A stretch of 64,000 nucleotides of DNA, taken from contig NZ_CP054492.1 of the NCBI RefSeq assembly GCF_015265455.1, positions 2,170,001 to 2,234,000 of the forward strand, written 5' to 3'. The stretch comes from Candidatus Sulfurimonas baltica (lineage in GTDB: Bacteria > Campylobacterota > Campylobacteria > Campylobacterales > Sulfurimonadaceae). Both the position numbers and the translations under genes were made by a program. The notes below the pieces were generated by a model. The model had not been told where the DNA came from. It did no database searches and was given only the letters and a program-made list of their open reading frames with translations. Within the stretch, counting starts at the first letter, position 1. Every line of letters begins with the position of its first letter. Shown piece by piece: positions 1-9,283 of this stretch.

Positions 1-272
1 CCATCTCCGTACCCCTCTTTTGCAGTTACAATACTGCCGCCAATACTTTTATATTCCATTGCTGTTTTAGCAGATACGCAAAGTGCTCGGAGATGAATAA
101 AATCTTTTTTATCATATTGTTCCAGAGCTTTTATTGCTTGTTTTGAGGTTATTATTAGGTAGTCGTATTTTGTAAAATCTATAGATGGATTTAAATATCT
201 AATATTTAAAGAATTGATACATGTAGCTTTGGGATGAGAGGAAGTTGAGAAGAGATAAATTTGTCTTGACAT
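1..272 (-). CDS. hemD: Uroporphyrinogen-III synthase, N-terminal part (truncated by window edge)
   Basis: The reverse-strand reading frame opens with ATG at 272 and stays open to base 1, so about 90 residues are visible and the C-terminus lies outside the window. The translation begins MSRQIYLFSTSSH and contains YDYLIITSKQAIKAL, followed by LCVSAKTA and GGSIVTAKEGYGD. This is the pattern of HemD, in which the 'hITSknai' and 'vGxxTA' segments flank the active-site cleft. HemD cyclises hydroxymethylbilane to uroporphyrinogen III in the cytoplasm. The gene begins 19 bases after the guaA stop on the same strand, so the two are probably co-transcribed. HemD sequences diverge strongly, so the call rests on these short motifs. 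hemB and hemJ also lie in this window. Confidence 0.75.
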   Translation of the reverse strand, partial: MSRQIYLFSTSSHPKATCINSLNIRYLNPSIDFTKYDYLIITSKQAIKALEQYDKKDFIHLRALCVSAKTAMEYKSIGGSIVTAKEGYGD

Positions 273-291
273 GAAAATAGAGATTAAATCT

Positions 292-1842
292 CTACTCCCA
301 CTCAATAGTTGCTGGTGGCTTACTACTAATGTCGTAAACTACCCTGTTTATACCATCTACTTCATTGATAATTCTTCTTGATATTCTCTCTAGTAAATCA
401 TGTGGAAGATGAGCAAATGTTGCTGTCATTCCATCAACAGCTTCTACTACTCTAACACAAATAGTATTGTCATAAGTACGGTTATCTCCCATTACACCAA
501 CAGATTTTACATTTAATAAAACTGCAAATGCTTGCCATGTTTTAGCGTAGTATCCACTAGCTTTTAATTCGTCTAGTAAAATAACATCAGCTTCACGCAA
601 AATAGTTAAATCAGGAACATTTACATCACCCATGATTCTAATAGCTAAACCTGGTCCAGGGAATGGATGACGGTTAATCATACCTTCTGGAAGACCAAGC
701 TCTAGTCCAATTTTACGAACTTCATCTTTAAATAGTTCACGAAGAGGTTCTATTAGCTCAAAATCCATCCAATCTGGTAAACCGCCGACATTATGGTGAG
801 ACTTAATAACTTCAGATGGACCATTTACACTTATTGACTCAATAACATCCGGATAAAGTGTCCCTTGAGCTAAAAACTTTATACCATCGTGTTTTTTAGC
901 CTCTTTTTCAAACTCTTCTATGAAAGTATGGCCAATTATTTTTCTCTTTTCTTCCGGATCGCTAATACCTGCTAGTTTGCCAAGAAAGTTATCGACAGCA
1001 TCAACAGTAATCAGAGGAGTTTTTAGATTGATTTTAAAAACCTCTTCTACTTGTTCTCTTTCACCTTTTCTTAAAAGACCATTATCTACAAATACCGGAA
1101 TTAGCTGGTCACCAATCGCTTCATACAGCATAGCAGCAACAACGGAGCTGTCAACACCACCGCTTAATCCACAAAGAACTTTTCCAGTTCCAACTTTTTC
1201 ACGGATAATTTTTATTTGCTCTTTTAAGAAGTGCTCCATCTTCCATTTTTCAGTTACTCCACAAATATTTCTTGCGAAGTTACGAAGCATTAGGTAACCC
1301 TCTTCAGAGTGCTGAACTTCAGGGTGATACTGCATAGCGTAAACACGCTTTTCTTCATTTGCAATTGCTGCATAAGGTGAATTAGCAGATGTCGCTATAG
1401 GAGCAAAACCCTCTGGAAGCACATCAACTTTGTCACTATGACTCATCCAAACTACGCGACCATCATCACAATCAGCCAGAAGAGGGGAACATTTTTCGTC
1501 AATATTATTAATAGTAAGTTCAGCTTTGCCGTATTCATGGTGGCTAGAGCGGATAACGCTACCGCCAAAATCAACAGCAATTCTTTGCATACCGTAACAA
1601 ATACCTAAAATTGGGATACCCATAGCGTAGACACCTTGGTCAACCACATAAGCGTCTTTGTTATAAACAGATGATGGGCCACCGCTAAGGATAACACCTT
1701 TTGGGTTCTTTGCTTTAATATCTTCTACTGGTGTATGGTAAGGGAGAATTTCACAATAAATTTTATCTTCACGAAGACGACGAGCTATAAGTTGTGTGTA
1801 CTGAGAACCAAAATCTAATACGATAATGCTAACATTTGTCAT
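292..1842 (-). CDS. guaA: GMP synthase (glutamine-hydrolysing)
   Basis: GuaA converts XMP to GMP using ATP and glutamine in the cytoplasm. The class I amidotransferase domain comes first, with nucleophile motif [10 protein letters not shown] and the HPEVQH segment. The ATP pyrophosphatase domain has the P-loop [11 protein letters not shown], and the C-terminal dimerisation domain ends KPPATIEWE. The frame is open for 23 further codons upstream, but the start at 1842 ([18 protein letters not shown]) gives the usual GuaA N-terminus and 516 residues, with AAAGGC as a modest ribosome site. The upstream extension shows no family similarity. The gene is followed closely by hemD on the same strand. 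Confidence 0.97.
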   Translation of the reverse strand: MTNVSIIVLDFGSQYTQLIARRLREDKIYCEILPYHTPVEDIKAKNPKGVILSGGPSSVYNKDAYVVDQGVYAMGIPILGICYGMQRIAVDFGGSVIRSSHHEYGKAELTINNIDEKCSPLLADCDDGRVVWMSHSDKVDVLPEGFAPIATSANSPYAAIANEEKRVYAMQYHPEVQHSEEGYLMLRNFARNICGVTEKWKMEHFLKEQIKIIREKVGTGKVLCGLSGGVDSSVVAAMLYEAIGDQLIPVFVDNGLLRKGEREQVEEVFKINLKTPLITVDAVDNFLGKLAGISDPEEKRKIIGHTFIEEFEKEAKKHDGIKFLAQGTLYPDVIESISVNGPSEVIKSHHNVGGLPDWMDFELIEPLRELFKDEVRKIGLELGLPEGMINRHPFPGPGLAIRIMGDVNVPDLTILREADVILLDELKASGYYAKTWQAFAVLLNVKSVGVMGDNRTYDNTICVRVVEAVDGMTATFAHLPHDLLERISRRIINEVDGINRVVYDISSKPPATIEWE

Positions 1843-1937
1843 GTTAATGCCTTTAATAAGAGTGTTTTGAGGTGCCAAAAATGGCTTTGAGAGGGAATGT
1901 ACCCTTTTCACATGGTGAAAGGATACAATAAGTTAGA

Positions 1938-3269
1938 TTAATATTTGATATATAGACCTAATACTTCAAATTGGAGATACCATACAGCGACAGACACAAA
2001 GTAACCTATAACTATCGTCCAAGCAAATTTCATATGTGAACCAAAAGTATAGATTCCATGAAGTTTACCCATAACACCAACACCGGCTGCAGAACCAAAA
2101 CTAATCATAGAGCCACCAACACCAGCTGTAAGTGTAACTAGCATCCATTGAGCTAATGGAATATCTGGAGAGGCTTTTAGTACCGCTGACATAACTGGAA
2201 CGTTGTCTACGATTGCTGATATAAAACCAACTCCAATATTTACATAAGTTGGATCAAACATTGTGTAAAGTTCTGCTGCATGAGTCAAGAAACCAGCAAA
2301 GTGAAGTGCGCCAACAGCTGCTAATATACCAAAGAAAAACAGTAATGTATCATTCTCTATTTTTGAAACAGATTTGTATATCTGAATATCATGGTCATGG
2401 TGCTTCTTAAGTTTAATAGCGTAAAGCTGTAAAAGAGAAAGACCAAATAGCATTCCCCACATAGGAGGTAAATGCATAACTTGTTTTCCAACTACTGCTA
2501 AAGCGATAGTTAATACACCTAGTCCTATAATAACTTCACCACCATGGTGAATATGAACCGGCTCAGCATTCTCAACTCTTTTTGGATGTCCCTCTGGAAC
2601 AAATTTGCTTAGCAAAAATGCTGTAATTCCCCAACCAATAATAGATGCCGGAAACAAAAACAAAAAGTCTATAAAGTGTCCTTTTCCTGATGACCATGCC
2701 ATTAAAGTTGTAATATCACCAAATGGAGACCAAGCGCCACCAGCGTTTGCTGCGACTACAATATTTATAGCTGCTGGAACCAAGAAAGCCTTGTTGTCTC
2801 TTTCTATTGTTATTAAAACAGTAGAAAGAATAAGAGCTGTGGTTAAGTTATCCGCTACTGGAGAGATAAAAAATGCTAAAATACCAGTTACCCAAAAAAG
2901 TTTTTTGTAATCGTACCCTGCTAAAATAAGCTTCTCTTTTAGTGAATCAAAAACATTTCTCTCTATAAGTGCCTCAATAAAAGTCATGGCAACAAACAAG
3001 AAGAAGAAAATTTCTGCTATTTCTAATATTAAATGAGCTATTTCTGCATCAAATGGTGCAAAATCCAAGCCATTATATGCATAATATGCGCCTAATAGCA
3101 TAAACAAAAAAGTACCTGTAAATAAAGCAGGTTTTGCCTTATTTATTTCGTATTTTTCTTCTGCTGCTATAAAATAGTAACCTATTACAAATATTGCTAA
3201 TAAAAGCCAACCAAATGGTTCTACTGCAAGATCAACTGCATGCACTCCTGTTCCTGGTCCTGTTATCAT
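1938..3269 (-). CDS. nhaD: Na+/H+ antiporter, NhaD type
   Basis: This 443-residue polytopic membrane protein has about 11-12 hydrophobic segments. The conserved ion-transporter segments include ISPVADNLTTALILS, NAGGAWSPFGDITTLM and SAIVDNVPVMSAV, which match the NhaD/ArsB superfamily and NhaD specifically. NhaD exchanges cytoplasmic Na+ or Li+ for external protons, consistent with a marine or saline habitat. The loop around residues 235-245 is histidine-rich (HIHHGG), and KKHHDHD follows at about 290; these may be pH- or metal-sensitive, which is inference. The start overlaps the nadB stop by four bases, and a strong GAGGAGAAAG ribosome site lies inside nadB, so translation is probably coupled. 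Confidence 0.93.
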   Translation of the reverse strand: MITGPGTGVHAVDLAVEPFGWLLLAIFVIGYYFIAAEEKYEINKAKPALFTGTFLFMLLGAYYAYNGLDFAPFDAEIAHLILEIAEIFFFLFVAMTFIEALIERNVFDSLKEKLILAGYDYKKLFWVTGILAFFISPVADNLTTALILSTVLITIERDNKAFLVPAAINIVVAANAGGAWSPFGDITTLMAWSSGKGHFIDFLFLFPASIIGWGITAFLLSKFVPEGHPKRVENAEPVHIHHGGEVIIGLGVLTIALAVVGKQVMHLPPMWGMLFGLSLLQLYAIKLKKHHDHDIQIYKSVSKIENDTLLFFFGILAAVGALHFAGFLTHAAELYTMFDPTYVNIGVGFISAIVDNVPVMSAVLKASPDIPLAQWMLVTLTAGVGGSMISFGSAAGVGVMGKLHGIYTFGSHMKFAWTIVIGYFVSVAVWYLQFEVLGLYIKY

Positions 3270-4714
3270 TCTTTCTCCTCAATCATTGTGTGTACTCCAA
3301 TAGACTTACCTCTAGAGAGTGCGTGAGTAACCATCTCTCTTGCTGTAAGTAAACGAAATTTCAGAAGTTTACCAATATTTTCTTTTAAAAGAGCATTGAT
3401 TTGCTCCAATGCATGATTTAATCCCTCTTTTGTTCTAACAATTGAAACATTTTCCCACATAATCTTACGAAGCAGATTCTTCTTCTCTTTGTCCTCTGGA
3501 AGACTCATTACCTCATCACTAACGGCGAACTCTACAAAGCTCTTCTTGCTTGATGAGTTTAAGATAGATAAAGATGCCCTTTTTGCAAAAACTAAACCCT
3601 CTAGAAGTGAATTCGATGCCAATCTATTTGCTCCGTGAACTTTTGTAGATGCAACTTCACCCACGGCATAAAGTCCTTTTACGCTCGGTACTCTTCCATA
3701 CAAATCACTCTTTATACCACCTATGGCATAATGAAAAGCCGGAGATATCGGCACTCTTTGAGTCGGAACATCAAAACCTAAATCTTGTAAATTTTTAAAT
3801 ATATTTGGAAATCTAAGTGTAAAATAGTGGTATTCAAAATTACTGATATTAAGATATGTTTTAAGACCTGTTTCTTTACTGTAGTCATAAATAGATTTGC
3901 TGACTATATCTCTAGATGCCAACTCACCTCTCTCATCATAATCAAATAAAAATCTTCTTCCATACTCATCTTCCACCGTTGCACCCTCACCACGAAGAGC
4001 TTCTGTCAATAGAAGCTTTTGTGCATATTCACTTTTTACAAAAACAGTTGGGTGAAACTGCATCATCTCCATATGTTCAAGTTCTATCCCCTTCATAACA
4101 CAAAGACCCTGCATATCTGCACTTATACAAGGGGCATTTGTATGATACTCGTACAGCGAACCTACTCCGCCACTTGCCAGTATCACACTGTCGGCATAAA
4201 TATTTCTGCTCTCTCTATGATCAAGAACTGTTACTCCATAGCATTCACCATCTTTTATAAGCAGGTCAACTACTCTAGCATCGCCAAGCATGGGATGCGG
4301 ATTTTGTGAGAGCAAAAAGTGGTGCATATGTCTTCCGGTTGCATCTCCGCCAGCATGTAATATACGATTTTTTGAATGTGCGGCCTCTTTAGTATATAAA
4401 AGATTTCCGTTCTCATCACTATCAAATTCAAATCCGAGTTTTATGAGGTTATCAATAGCTTCTCTTGAGTTTTCACTTAAAGTTCTTACAGCCTCCACAT
4501 CACAAAGTCCAGCCCCTGCATCAAGTGTATCTTTTACATGTAGCGGTATATCATCACTATCAACTGCTAATGCTATACCACCTTGAGCGTAAAAACTATT
4601 ACACTTAAATGTTTCTCTCTTATTTATTATTAGAACTTTTTTATCACGTGGCAGATGCAATGCAGCATAAAGACCAGCTACTCCAGCACCAACTATTATT
4701 ACATCGTATTTCAT
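3266..4714 (-). CDS. nadB: L-aspartate oxidase
   Basis: NadB oxidises L-aspartate to iminoaspartate with FAD, the first step of de novo NAD synthesis. The N-terminal dinucleotide-binding motif is IIVGAGVAGLYAALHL. FAD and active-site segments of the succinate dehydrogenase/aspartate oxidase family follow: FYAQGGIAL, HAGGDATGRHM, MQFHPTVF, LLTEALRGEGA and VHGANRLASNSLLEGLVF. At 482 residues it is somewhat shorter than the roughly 540 of the E. coli enzyme, mainly at the C-terminal helical domain. It abuts the small lipoprotein gene upstream (no gap) and overlaps nhaD downstream by four bases. No nadA or nadC is visible nearby. Confidence 0.95.
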   Translation of the reverse strand: MKYDVIIVGAGVAGLYAALHLPRDKKVLIINKRETFKCNSFYAQGGIALAVDSDDIPLHVKDTLDAGAGLCDVEAVRTLSENSREAIDNLIKLGFEFDSDENGNLLYTKEAAHSKNRILHAGGDATGRHMHHFLLSQNPHPMLGDARVVDLLIKDGECYGVTVLDHRESRNIYADSVILASGGVGSLYEYHTNAPCISADMQGLCVMKGIELEHMEMMQFHPTVFVKSEYAQKLLLTEALRGEGATVEDEYGRRFLFDYDERGELASRDIVSKSIYDYSKETGLKTYLNISNFEYHYFTLRFPNIFKNLQDLGFDVPTQRVPISPAFHYAIGGIKSDLYGRVPSVKGLYAVGEVASTKVHGANRLASNSLLEGLVFAKRASLSILNSSSKKSFVEFAVSDEVMSLPEDKEKKNLLRKIMWENVSIVRTKEGLNHALEQINALLKENIGKLLKFRLLTAREMVTHALSRGKSIGVHTMIEEKE

Positions 4715-4918
4715 CTATTGTCCGTTAATACTTTCGTTACTATCATGGCTTGGCTTTTTAATGATGAACTTTACATTTTCATCGCTTTGCGGTGCTTCTT
4801 CTAAATAGTATGGATCTGCTTTATGTCCACACCCACTAAAACTTAACAAAAACATTGCTATAATTGCTATATGAAAAACGCTAGTCAAATTATTAATTCT
4901 ATTCAAAGTAGACCTCAA
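4715..4918 (-). CDS. Small lipoprotein of unknown function
   Basis: The 67-residue product has basic residues near the N-terminus, a hydrophobic stretch and a lipobox-like FSGC, so Cys30 should be lipidated and the mature peptide of about 38 residues (CGHKADPYY...) exposed in the periplasm. The start is TTG at 4918, supported by AGGAGAG nine bases upstream and a TATAAT on the minus strand at 4940-4935. The region after the cysteine is acidic and then lysine-rich. Its stop is directly next to the nadB start. Small lipoproteins starting CGxKxxPxY are common in this phylum, but no function is assigned. The start overlaps the divergent gene at 4871 by 48 bases. Confidence 0.65.
   Translation of the reverse strand: MRSTLNRINNLTSVFHIAIIAMFLLSFSGCGHKADPYYLEEAPQSDENVKFIIKKPSHDSNESINGQ
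4859..4864 (+). promoter_or_regulatory. -10 hexamer TATAAT, six bases before the ATG at 4871
   Basis: A perfect TATAAT ends exactly six bases before the ATG at 4871, so the predicted transcription start coincides with the start codon. No ribosome site is visible. The hexamer lies inside the coding region of the divergent lipoprotein gene. This is one of six similar arrangements in the window. Confidence 0.5.
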
Positions 4919-5335
4919 TTTTCTAAACTCTCCTATTATAAGTGTGTTAACACGGTCAAATCTATGTTTACTCCACCGGTACAGAAGATGATAAACTTTG
5001 CTTACATAAAGAATAGTACTCTATTTTTTGTATTTAATCACCCTGTTGGCAAACAAGAATTTGATAATAATATACAAAGTATTAAATCTGCTTTAAATTT
5101 TTACAAGCCCGAGGAGTGTATGGAGTCTGGTGAGACTCTTTTTACTGATATTAAAGCTTTTGTAACACACTCCCCTAAAAAACCGATACAAGAGTTTAAA
5201 GAGGTAAAACAAGTCTACAAAGAGCGTGCATCCGGAAATCTAGATGTAGAGATAAAAAATGAAAAACTAAACGAACTGCTCCGCTCTATTCAAGATATTA
5301 TAAAAGCTAAAAATGAATCTCAAAGAGACAATTAA
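4871..5335 (+). CDS. Putative DUF721/DciA-like protein
   Basis: This 154-residue protein begins [20 protein letters not shown]. The central part ([18 protein letters not shown], then [18 protein letters not shown] and IKSALNFYK) has the layout of DUF721: a helix, a short beta segment carrying 'L.v.v.s', then a helix. The C-terminal 60 residues are charged and probably helical. DciA-type DUF721 proteins load the replicative helicase DnaB in bacteria lacking DnaC or DnaI, and dnaB lies at 59444 in this window. The similarity is weak and judged by eye. The ATG sits six bases after a TATAAT, which suggests a leaderless message. The 3' end overlaps uvrC by 23 bases. Confidence 0.5.
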   Translation: MKNASQIINSIQSRPQFSKLSYYKCVNTVKSMFTPPVQKMINFAYIKNSTLFFVFNHPVGKQEFDNNIQSIKSALNFYKPEECMESGETLFTDIKAFVTHSPKKPIQEFKEVKQVYKERASGNLDVEIKNEKLNELLRSIQDIIKAKNESQRDN

Positions 5336-7115
5336 ACAACTGCCGGATTCTGCCGGTGTTTACCAATATTTTGACATAAATGGACATTTGCTTTACATTG
5401 GAAAAGCAAAGAGTCTCTCAAAGAGAGTAAGAAGTTATTTTAGTTTTACCCCTACTCTAAAAGCTAAGCAAAACCTATCTCTTAGAATCACAAAAATGAT
5501 AGACCAGACAGCTTCTTTAAACTATATAGTTGTTAACAGTGAGCATGATGCACTTATTTTAGAAAACTCACTTATAAAACAGCTAAATCCAAAATACAAC
5601 ATCTTACTTCGTGATGACAAGACTTACCCATATATATATGTGGACAATTCACTGGATTTTCCAAGATTTGAGATAACAAGAAAAGTGATTCAATCATCAA
5701 GTATCAAGTATTATGGGCCATACTCTGTCGGTGCCAAAGATATTTTAGACTCTGTGTATGAAATTTGTAAACTTGTACAGAAAAAAAATTGTCTAAAATC
5801 AAAAAAATTATGCCTCTATTATCAGATAGATAAATGTCTTGGACCATGTGAGCTTGATATTTCACCAGCAGTATATAAAAAAGAGCTCGATTTGGCGACA
5901 GAGTTGATTTTAAACAAAAAAACTCTTATAAAAAAACTTCAAGAGAGAATGTCTTTTTATGCTGAGGAACTTCGTTTTGAGGAGGCAGGAGAGCTAAGAG
6001 ACCGCATAGAAACAATAGGTCGTTCCGAGATTAAAAGTGAGATTGACTTTGCAAGTGATGAAAATTACGATATTTTTGTCCTTCAAAACACAACAAACAG
6101 AGCCGTTATTCTTAGAATATTTATGAGAAACGGTAAAATTATCTCATCATCACATGACTACATACAACTTAACGAAGGTTATGATGAGGATGAAATCTAC
6201 CAAAGAGTATTAATGGAGTTCTACAAAGATGAAAAGCCACCAATAATAGCTCCTATCTTAGTGGCACATAAGTTTCTACATGTAGAAATAATTGAGGAGC
6301 ATTTAAGTAAAATCTTTGGACAAAAAGCAGAAATTAAAGTACCGCTCAGAGGTGACAAAAAGCACTTGATAGAGTTAGCTATTTTAAATGCGAAAGAGTT
6401 GCTAAAAAAAGAGATTAGTGAGAGCAACTCTAAAATATTGTCTGAGATTAAAGAGCTTTTTTCTTTGCAAAGAGTTCCAAACCGTGTAGAAATTTTTGAC
6501 AACTCTCACATGTCAGGGGTTGCAACAGTGGGTGCCATGGCAGTTTATGAAAATGGCAAGTTTGATAAAAAAGGGTATAGAACATATCACCTTCAAGCAA
6601 AAGATGAATACTCCCAAATGAGAGAGACACTCACCAGAAGAGTGGAGAGATTCTTTAAAAATTCACCTCCTGATTTGTGGGTTTTAGATGGTGGAGCTAC
6701 TCTGCTGAAATTAGCTACTGAAATTCTGGAATCAAATGGGATATTTTTAGATGTTATTGCAATTTCAAAAGAGAAAATAGATGCCAAAGCCCATAGAGCA
6801 AAGGGGAAAGCAAATGATATATTACATACAAAAGATGATATTTTCAGACTAAAAAATAGCGACAAAAGACTCCAGTGGGTTCAAAATTTAAGAGATGAGG
6901 CCCATAGATGCGCAATAGGTTTTCATAAAAAAACAAAGTTAAAACTTGACAAAGAGAGTAAACTTTTAACTTTAAAAGGGATATCACAAGCAAAAATAGT
7001 AAAATTGCTTAATCATTTTGGGACATTTGAGTTATTAAAAGAATTAACCATTGATGAGATTAGTTCTGTATTAAACAAAAAAGATGCAGAAATCATTAAA
7101 AATATTTATAACTAA
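5313..7115 (+). CDS. uvrC: UvrABC excinuclease subunit C
   Basis: UvrC makes both incisions in nucleotide excision repair, acting with UvrA and UvrB. The GIY-YIG nuclease domain is at residues 10-90 ([26 protein letters not shown]). It is followed by a Cys-rich segment ([13 protein letters not shown]), the UVR motif for UvrB contact around 205-240, the C-terminal RNase H-like nuclease domain ([26 protein letters not shown]) and a helix-hairpin-helix tail ([20 protein letters not shown]). The 600-residue length is usual. The start lies inside the upstream gene and has no obvious ribosome site, suggesting translational coupling. Confidence 0.96.
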   Translation: MNLKETIKQLPDSAGVYQYFDINGHLLYIGKAKSLSKRVRSYFSFTPTLKAKQNLSLRITKMIDQTASLNYIVVNSEHDALILENSLIKQLNPKYNILLRDDKTYPYIYVDNSLDFPRFEITRKVIQSSSIKYYGPYSVGAKDILDSVYEICKLVQKKNCLKSKKLCLYYQIDKCLGPCELDISPAVYKKELDLATELILNKKTLIKKLQERMSFYAEELRFEEAGELRDRIETIGRSEIKSEIDFASDENYDIFVLQNTTNRAVILRIFMRNGKIISSSHDYIQLNEGYDEDEIYQRVLMEFYKDEKPPIIAPILVAHKFLHVEIIEEHLSKIFGQKAEIKVPLRGDKKHLIELAILNAKELLKKEISESNSKILSEIKELFSLQRVPNRVEIFDNSHMSGVATVGAMAVYENGKFDKKGYRTYHLQAKDEYSQMRETLTRRVERFFKNSPPDLWVLDGGATLLKLATEILESNGIFLDVIAISKEKIDAKAHRAKGKANDILHTKDDIFRLKNSDKRLQWVQNLRDEAHRCAIGFHKKTKLKLDKESKLLTLKGISQAKIVKLLNHFGTFELLKELTIDEISSVLNKKDAEIIKNIYN

Positions 7116-7184
7116 GTTTTTTTTTAAACTATTAATGATATATTTAGCGCAATTTATGACACTTTCCATTATTAAAGGTTTTTT

Positions 7185-7595
7185 ATGAACAAAGTTGTAC
7201 CAGTAGATGAAGAGTATATCTTCGAAGGTAGAGTTGCAATAAGTCAAACAGACCTAAAAGGTGTTATTACCTTTGTAAATAGAAAATATAGTGAGATTTC
7301 TGGATATACAGTTTCTGAACTAGTAGGTAGTAACCAAGATATAATAAGACATCCCGATGTTCCTAAATCTGTGTTTCTTAAGATGTGGGAAAATATTAGT
7401 AGCGGTCAAGTTTGGAATGGTCTAATTAAAAATATGCGCAGAGATGGTCAATTTTATTGGGTTGATGTGGAACTAGCTCCTATTTTAGATGAACAAAAAA
7501 ACATAACAGGCTATATTTCAGTAAGCAAGCCTGCACCCAGAAAGAACATTATTGAAAAAGAAAAACAATATAGACAAGAAAACAATACAAAATAA
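7185..7595 (+). CDS. Single PAS-domain protein, Aer-like redox sensor type
   Basis: The 136-residue protein is essentially one PAS domain with no kinase, methyl-accepting or output domain. The segments TDLKGVITFVNRKYSEISGY, IIRHPDVPKSVFLKMW and WNGLIKNMRRDGQFYWVDVE match the FAD-binding PAS of the aerotaxis receptor Aer, so it may sense redox state or oxygen; FAD binding is inference. The C-terminus is a short basic tail. It heads a same-strand cluster with an HPt protein, a hybrid kinase and a receiver (7185-12850), and the next gene begins 11 bases later. It has an AAAGG ribosome site. It may act as a separate sensory subunit of that phosphorelay. Confidence 0.85.
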   Translation: MNKVVPVDEEYIFEGRVAISQTDLKGVITFVNRKYSEISGYTVSELVGSNQDIIRHPDVPKSVFLKMWENISSGQVWNGLIKNMRRDGQFYWVDVELAPILDEQKNITGYISVSKPAPRKNIIEKEKQYRQENNTK

Positions 7596-7606
7596 AAGGT
7601 CGATGT

Positions 7607-9283
7607 ATGCTAATTTATAATTATAAAAAAGAATTTTTAGGAATTGATGCTAATGATTTAGAGATACTTGGTCTGTCAACTTTGGCAGATCTTCGTAATG
7701 AAGCAGCTGACTTTGCGGATTTGTTTGTAAAAACACCCGGCTATATTCATAACTTCAAACATGTTCACTGGATAGACTACATCCTATGTGATGATGGGGG
7801 TGTAGGTTCAAAGGCAATAATACACGTTAAAGGAAAAAACTATACGACTATGATAGATATAAAAACAATTTATCTAGTCGACAATCCGTCCGAGAAAGCC
7901 TACATTATCAACTTATCCAATATCAGAGCTATCTCTCAAGCTCAAAGTGAAAAAATATCTGCCGACATACTTCAGAGACCTGCTCCTGCTAAAGCAACTG
8001 GGGCAATTAAGCTTATCACAACCCCTGGTTCTATAGTACACGATGAAAACGCGAACTTAGCACAAGAAGAGGTTATCCAAGCCTCTTTTGACCCATATGA
8101 AACATACTCTCCTGAATCAGAGCCTAATGCAGTGGTCGACATATATGAAAGTCAAATTTCAGAAGAAGACCTAAGCTCAGATGCACCGTTAGATATTGAT
8201 TTTGACGAAGAGACCATAGATAACGAAGTTATTAAACCAGAAACAACCAAAGAGATTGCACAAACTCTTGAAAAGAAGTTGCCTGAATCTAAAAAAATTG
8301 TCGCTCCAGAAGATGACAATGGTGAATTTGCAGAGTATGTTTACAACCCTAAAGTAGCCTCTGAAGAGCTAGGATTACCTATTGATTTAATAGAAGAATT
8401 TATTCAGGATTTTATTGCTCAAGCCTACAGCTTCAAAGATGAACTATACAGATCTGTTGAGGATTCAGATGCGAATAAGTTAAAAATTCAATCTCACAAA
8501 CTTAAGGGTGTTGCTGCAAATTTACGAATTGAAGATGCATTAGATGCTCTAACTATAATGAATCATTCTGATGACTGGAGCGAGATTAAAGAAAAATTAG
8601 ACACACTGTTCAAAATAATTGCTAAATTATCAAATAAAAATTTTGACGTGTCAGAAGATTTGAACAAAAGCACGATAGTTGAAGACGAGGAAGAAGATTT
8701 TGTTTTATCATTTAAAGAGGAACATGTCTCAAAACCTGAAATTGAGAAAATACCAGACAATAGTTTTGCCAATGATTTTTCTACTGATGCAATTGTAGAT
8801 TCTGATGTTCCAGATAGCATTTCTGTTGCAGAGCTTGCTGATGATGAGTTTTTCAAATCAGAAATTAGCGGAAAAAACAATGAACTAATTGATGAGGACC
8901 TTTCAATTTTAGACAATGAGAGTGATATAAGTGAAGAAGATATTGAGAATGAAGCTTTAGACATAGCAATTACATACGACATGCAACGTGTAGCAAGTGA
9001 CATTGGACTAGATTTAGACAGCTTCAAAGAGTTATTTGAAGAGTATATAAATGAATCTCATGAATTATTACATACAATTATTGATTCAATTGAAAAAAAC
9101 AATCTAGCTGGATGTAAAAGTTCCGCTATTAAACTAAAAGGAATGAGCGATAACATGAGAATTCATAAGTTCGATAATGAACTAGATTCGATTATAAACT
9201 CTACTGACATCGGCAATATTAAAGGTTTTGCCGAGAGTGTAATATCAAAGCTAAATCAGATTTCTAATTTGGAGAACAAATAA
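7607..9283 (+). CDS. Protein with two HPt phosphotransfer domains, the second lacking its histidine
   Basis: The 558-residue soluble protein starts with about 115 residues of unassigned globular sequence, possibly PAS-like (FLGIDANDLEILGLSTLADL, VKTPGYIHNFKHVHW). An acidic linker follows, then an HPt domain at about 245-345 with the phosphoacceptor motif SHKLKGVAANL (His297), a second very acidic linker, and a second HPt-like domain at about 455-558. In the second domain the equivalent motif reads AIKLKGMSDNM, with isoleucine (Ile508) where the phosphorylatable histidine should be. The two HPt sequences are clearly related, so this is internal duplication followed by loss of function in one copy. 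The stop overlaps the hybrid kinase start as TAATG. Its likely partner is the receiver domain of that kinase. Confidence 0.82.
   Translation: MLIYNYKKEFLGIDANDLEILGLSTLADLRNEAADFADLFVKTPGYIHNFKHVHWIDYILCDDGGVGSKAIIHVKGKNYTTMIDIKTIYLVDNPSEKAYIINLSNIRAISQAQSEKISADILQRPAPAKATGAIKLITTPGSIVHDENANLAQEEVIQASFDPYETYSPESEPNAVVDIYESQISEEDLSSDAPLDIDFDEETIDNEVIKPETTKEIAQTLEKKLPESKKIVAPEDDNGEFAEYVYNPKVASEELGLPIDLIEEFIQDFIAQAYSFKDELYRSVEDSDANKLKIQSHKLKGVAANLRIEDALDALTIMNHSDDWSEIKEKLDTLFKIIAKLSNKNFDVSEDLNKSTIVEDEEEDFVLSFKEEHVSKPEIEKIPDNSFANDFSTDAIVDSDVPDSISVAELADDEFFKSEISGKNNELIDEDLSILDNESDISEEDIENEALDIAITYDMQRVASDIGLDLDSFKELFEEYINESHELLHTIIDSIEKNNLAGCKSSAIKLKGMSDNMRIHKFDNELDSIINSTDIGNIKGFAESVISKLNQISNLENK

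Noticed and set aside
920-1297. 125-codon open frame opposite guaA
   Set aside because: It lies wholly within guaA on the other strand and shows no protein family pattern; the same holds for the other antisense frames inside lon, uvrC, dnaB and the kinases.
1843-1911. N-terminal extension of GuaA by 23 residues
   Set aside because: The extension has no family similarity and no better ribosome site; [18 protein letters not shown] at 1842 is the standard GuaA start.
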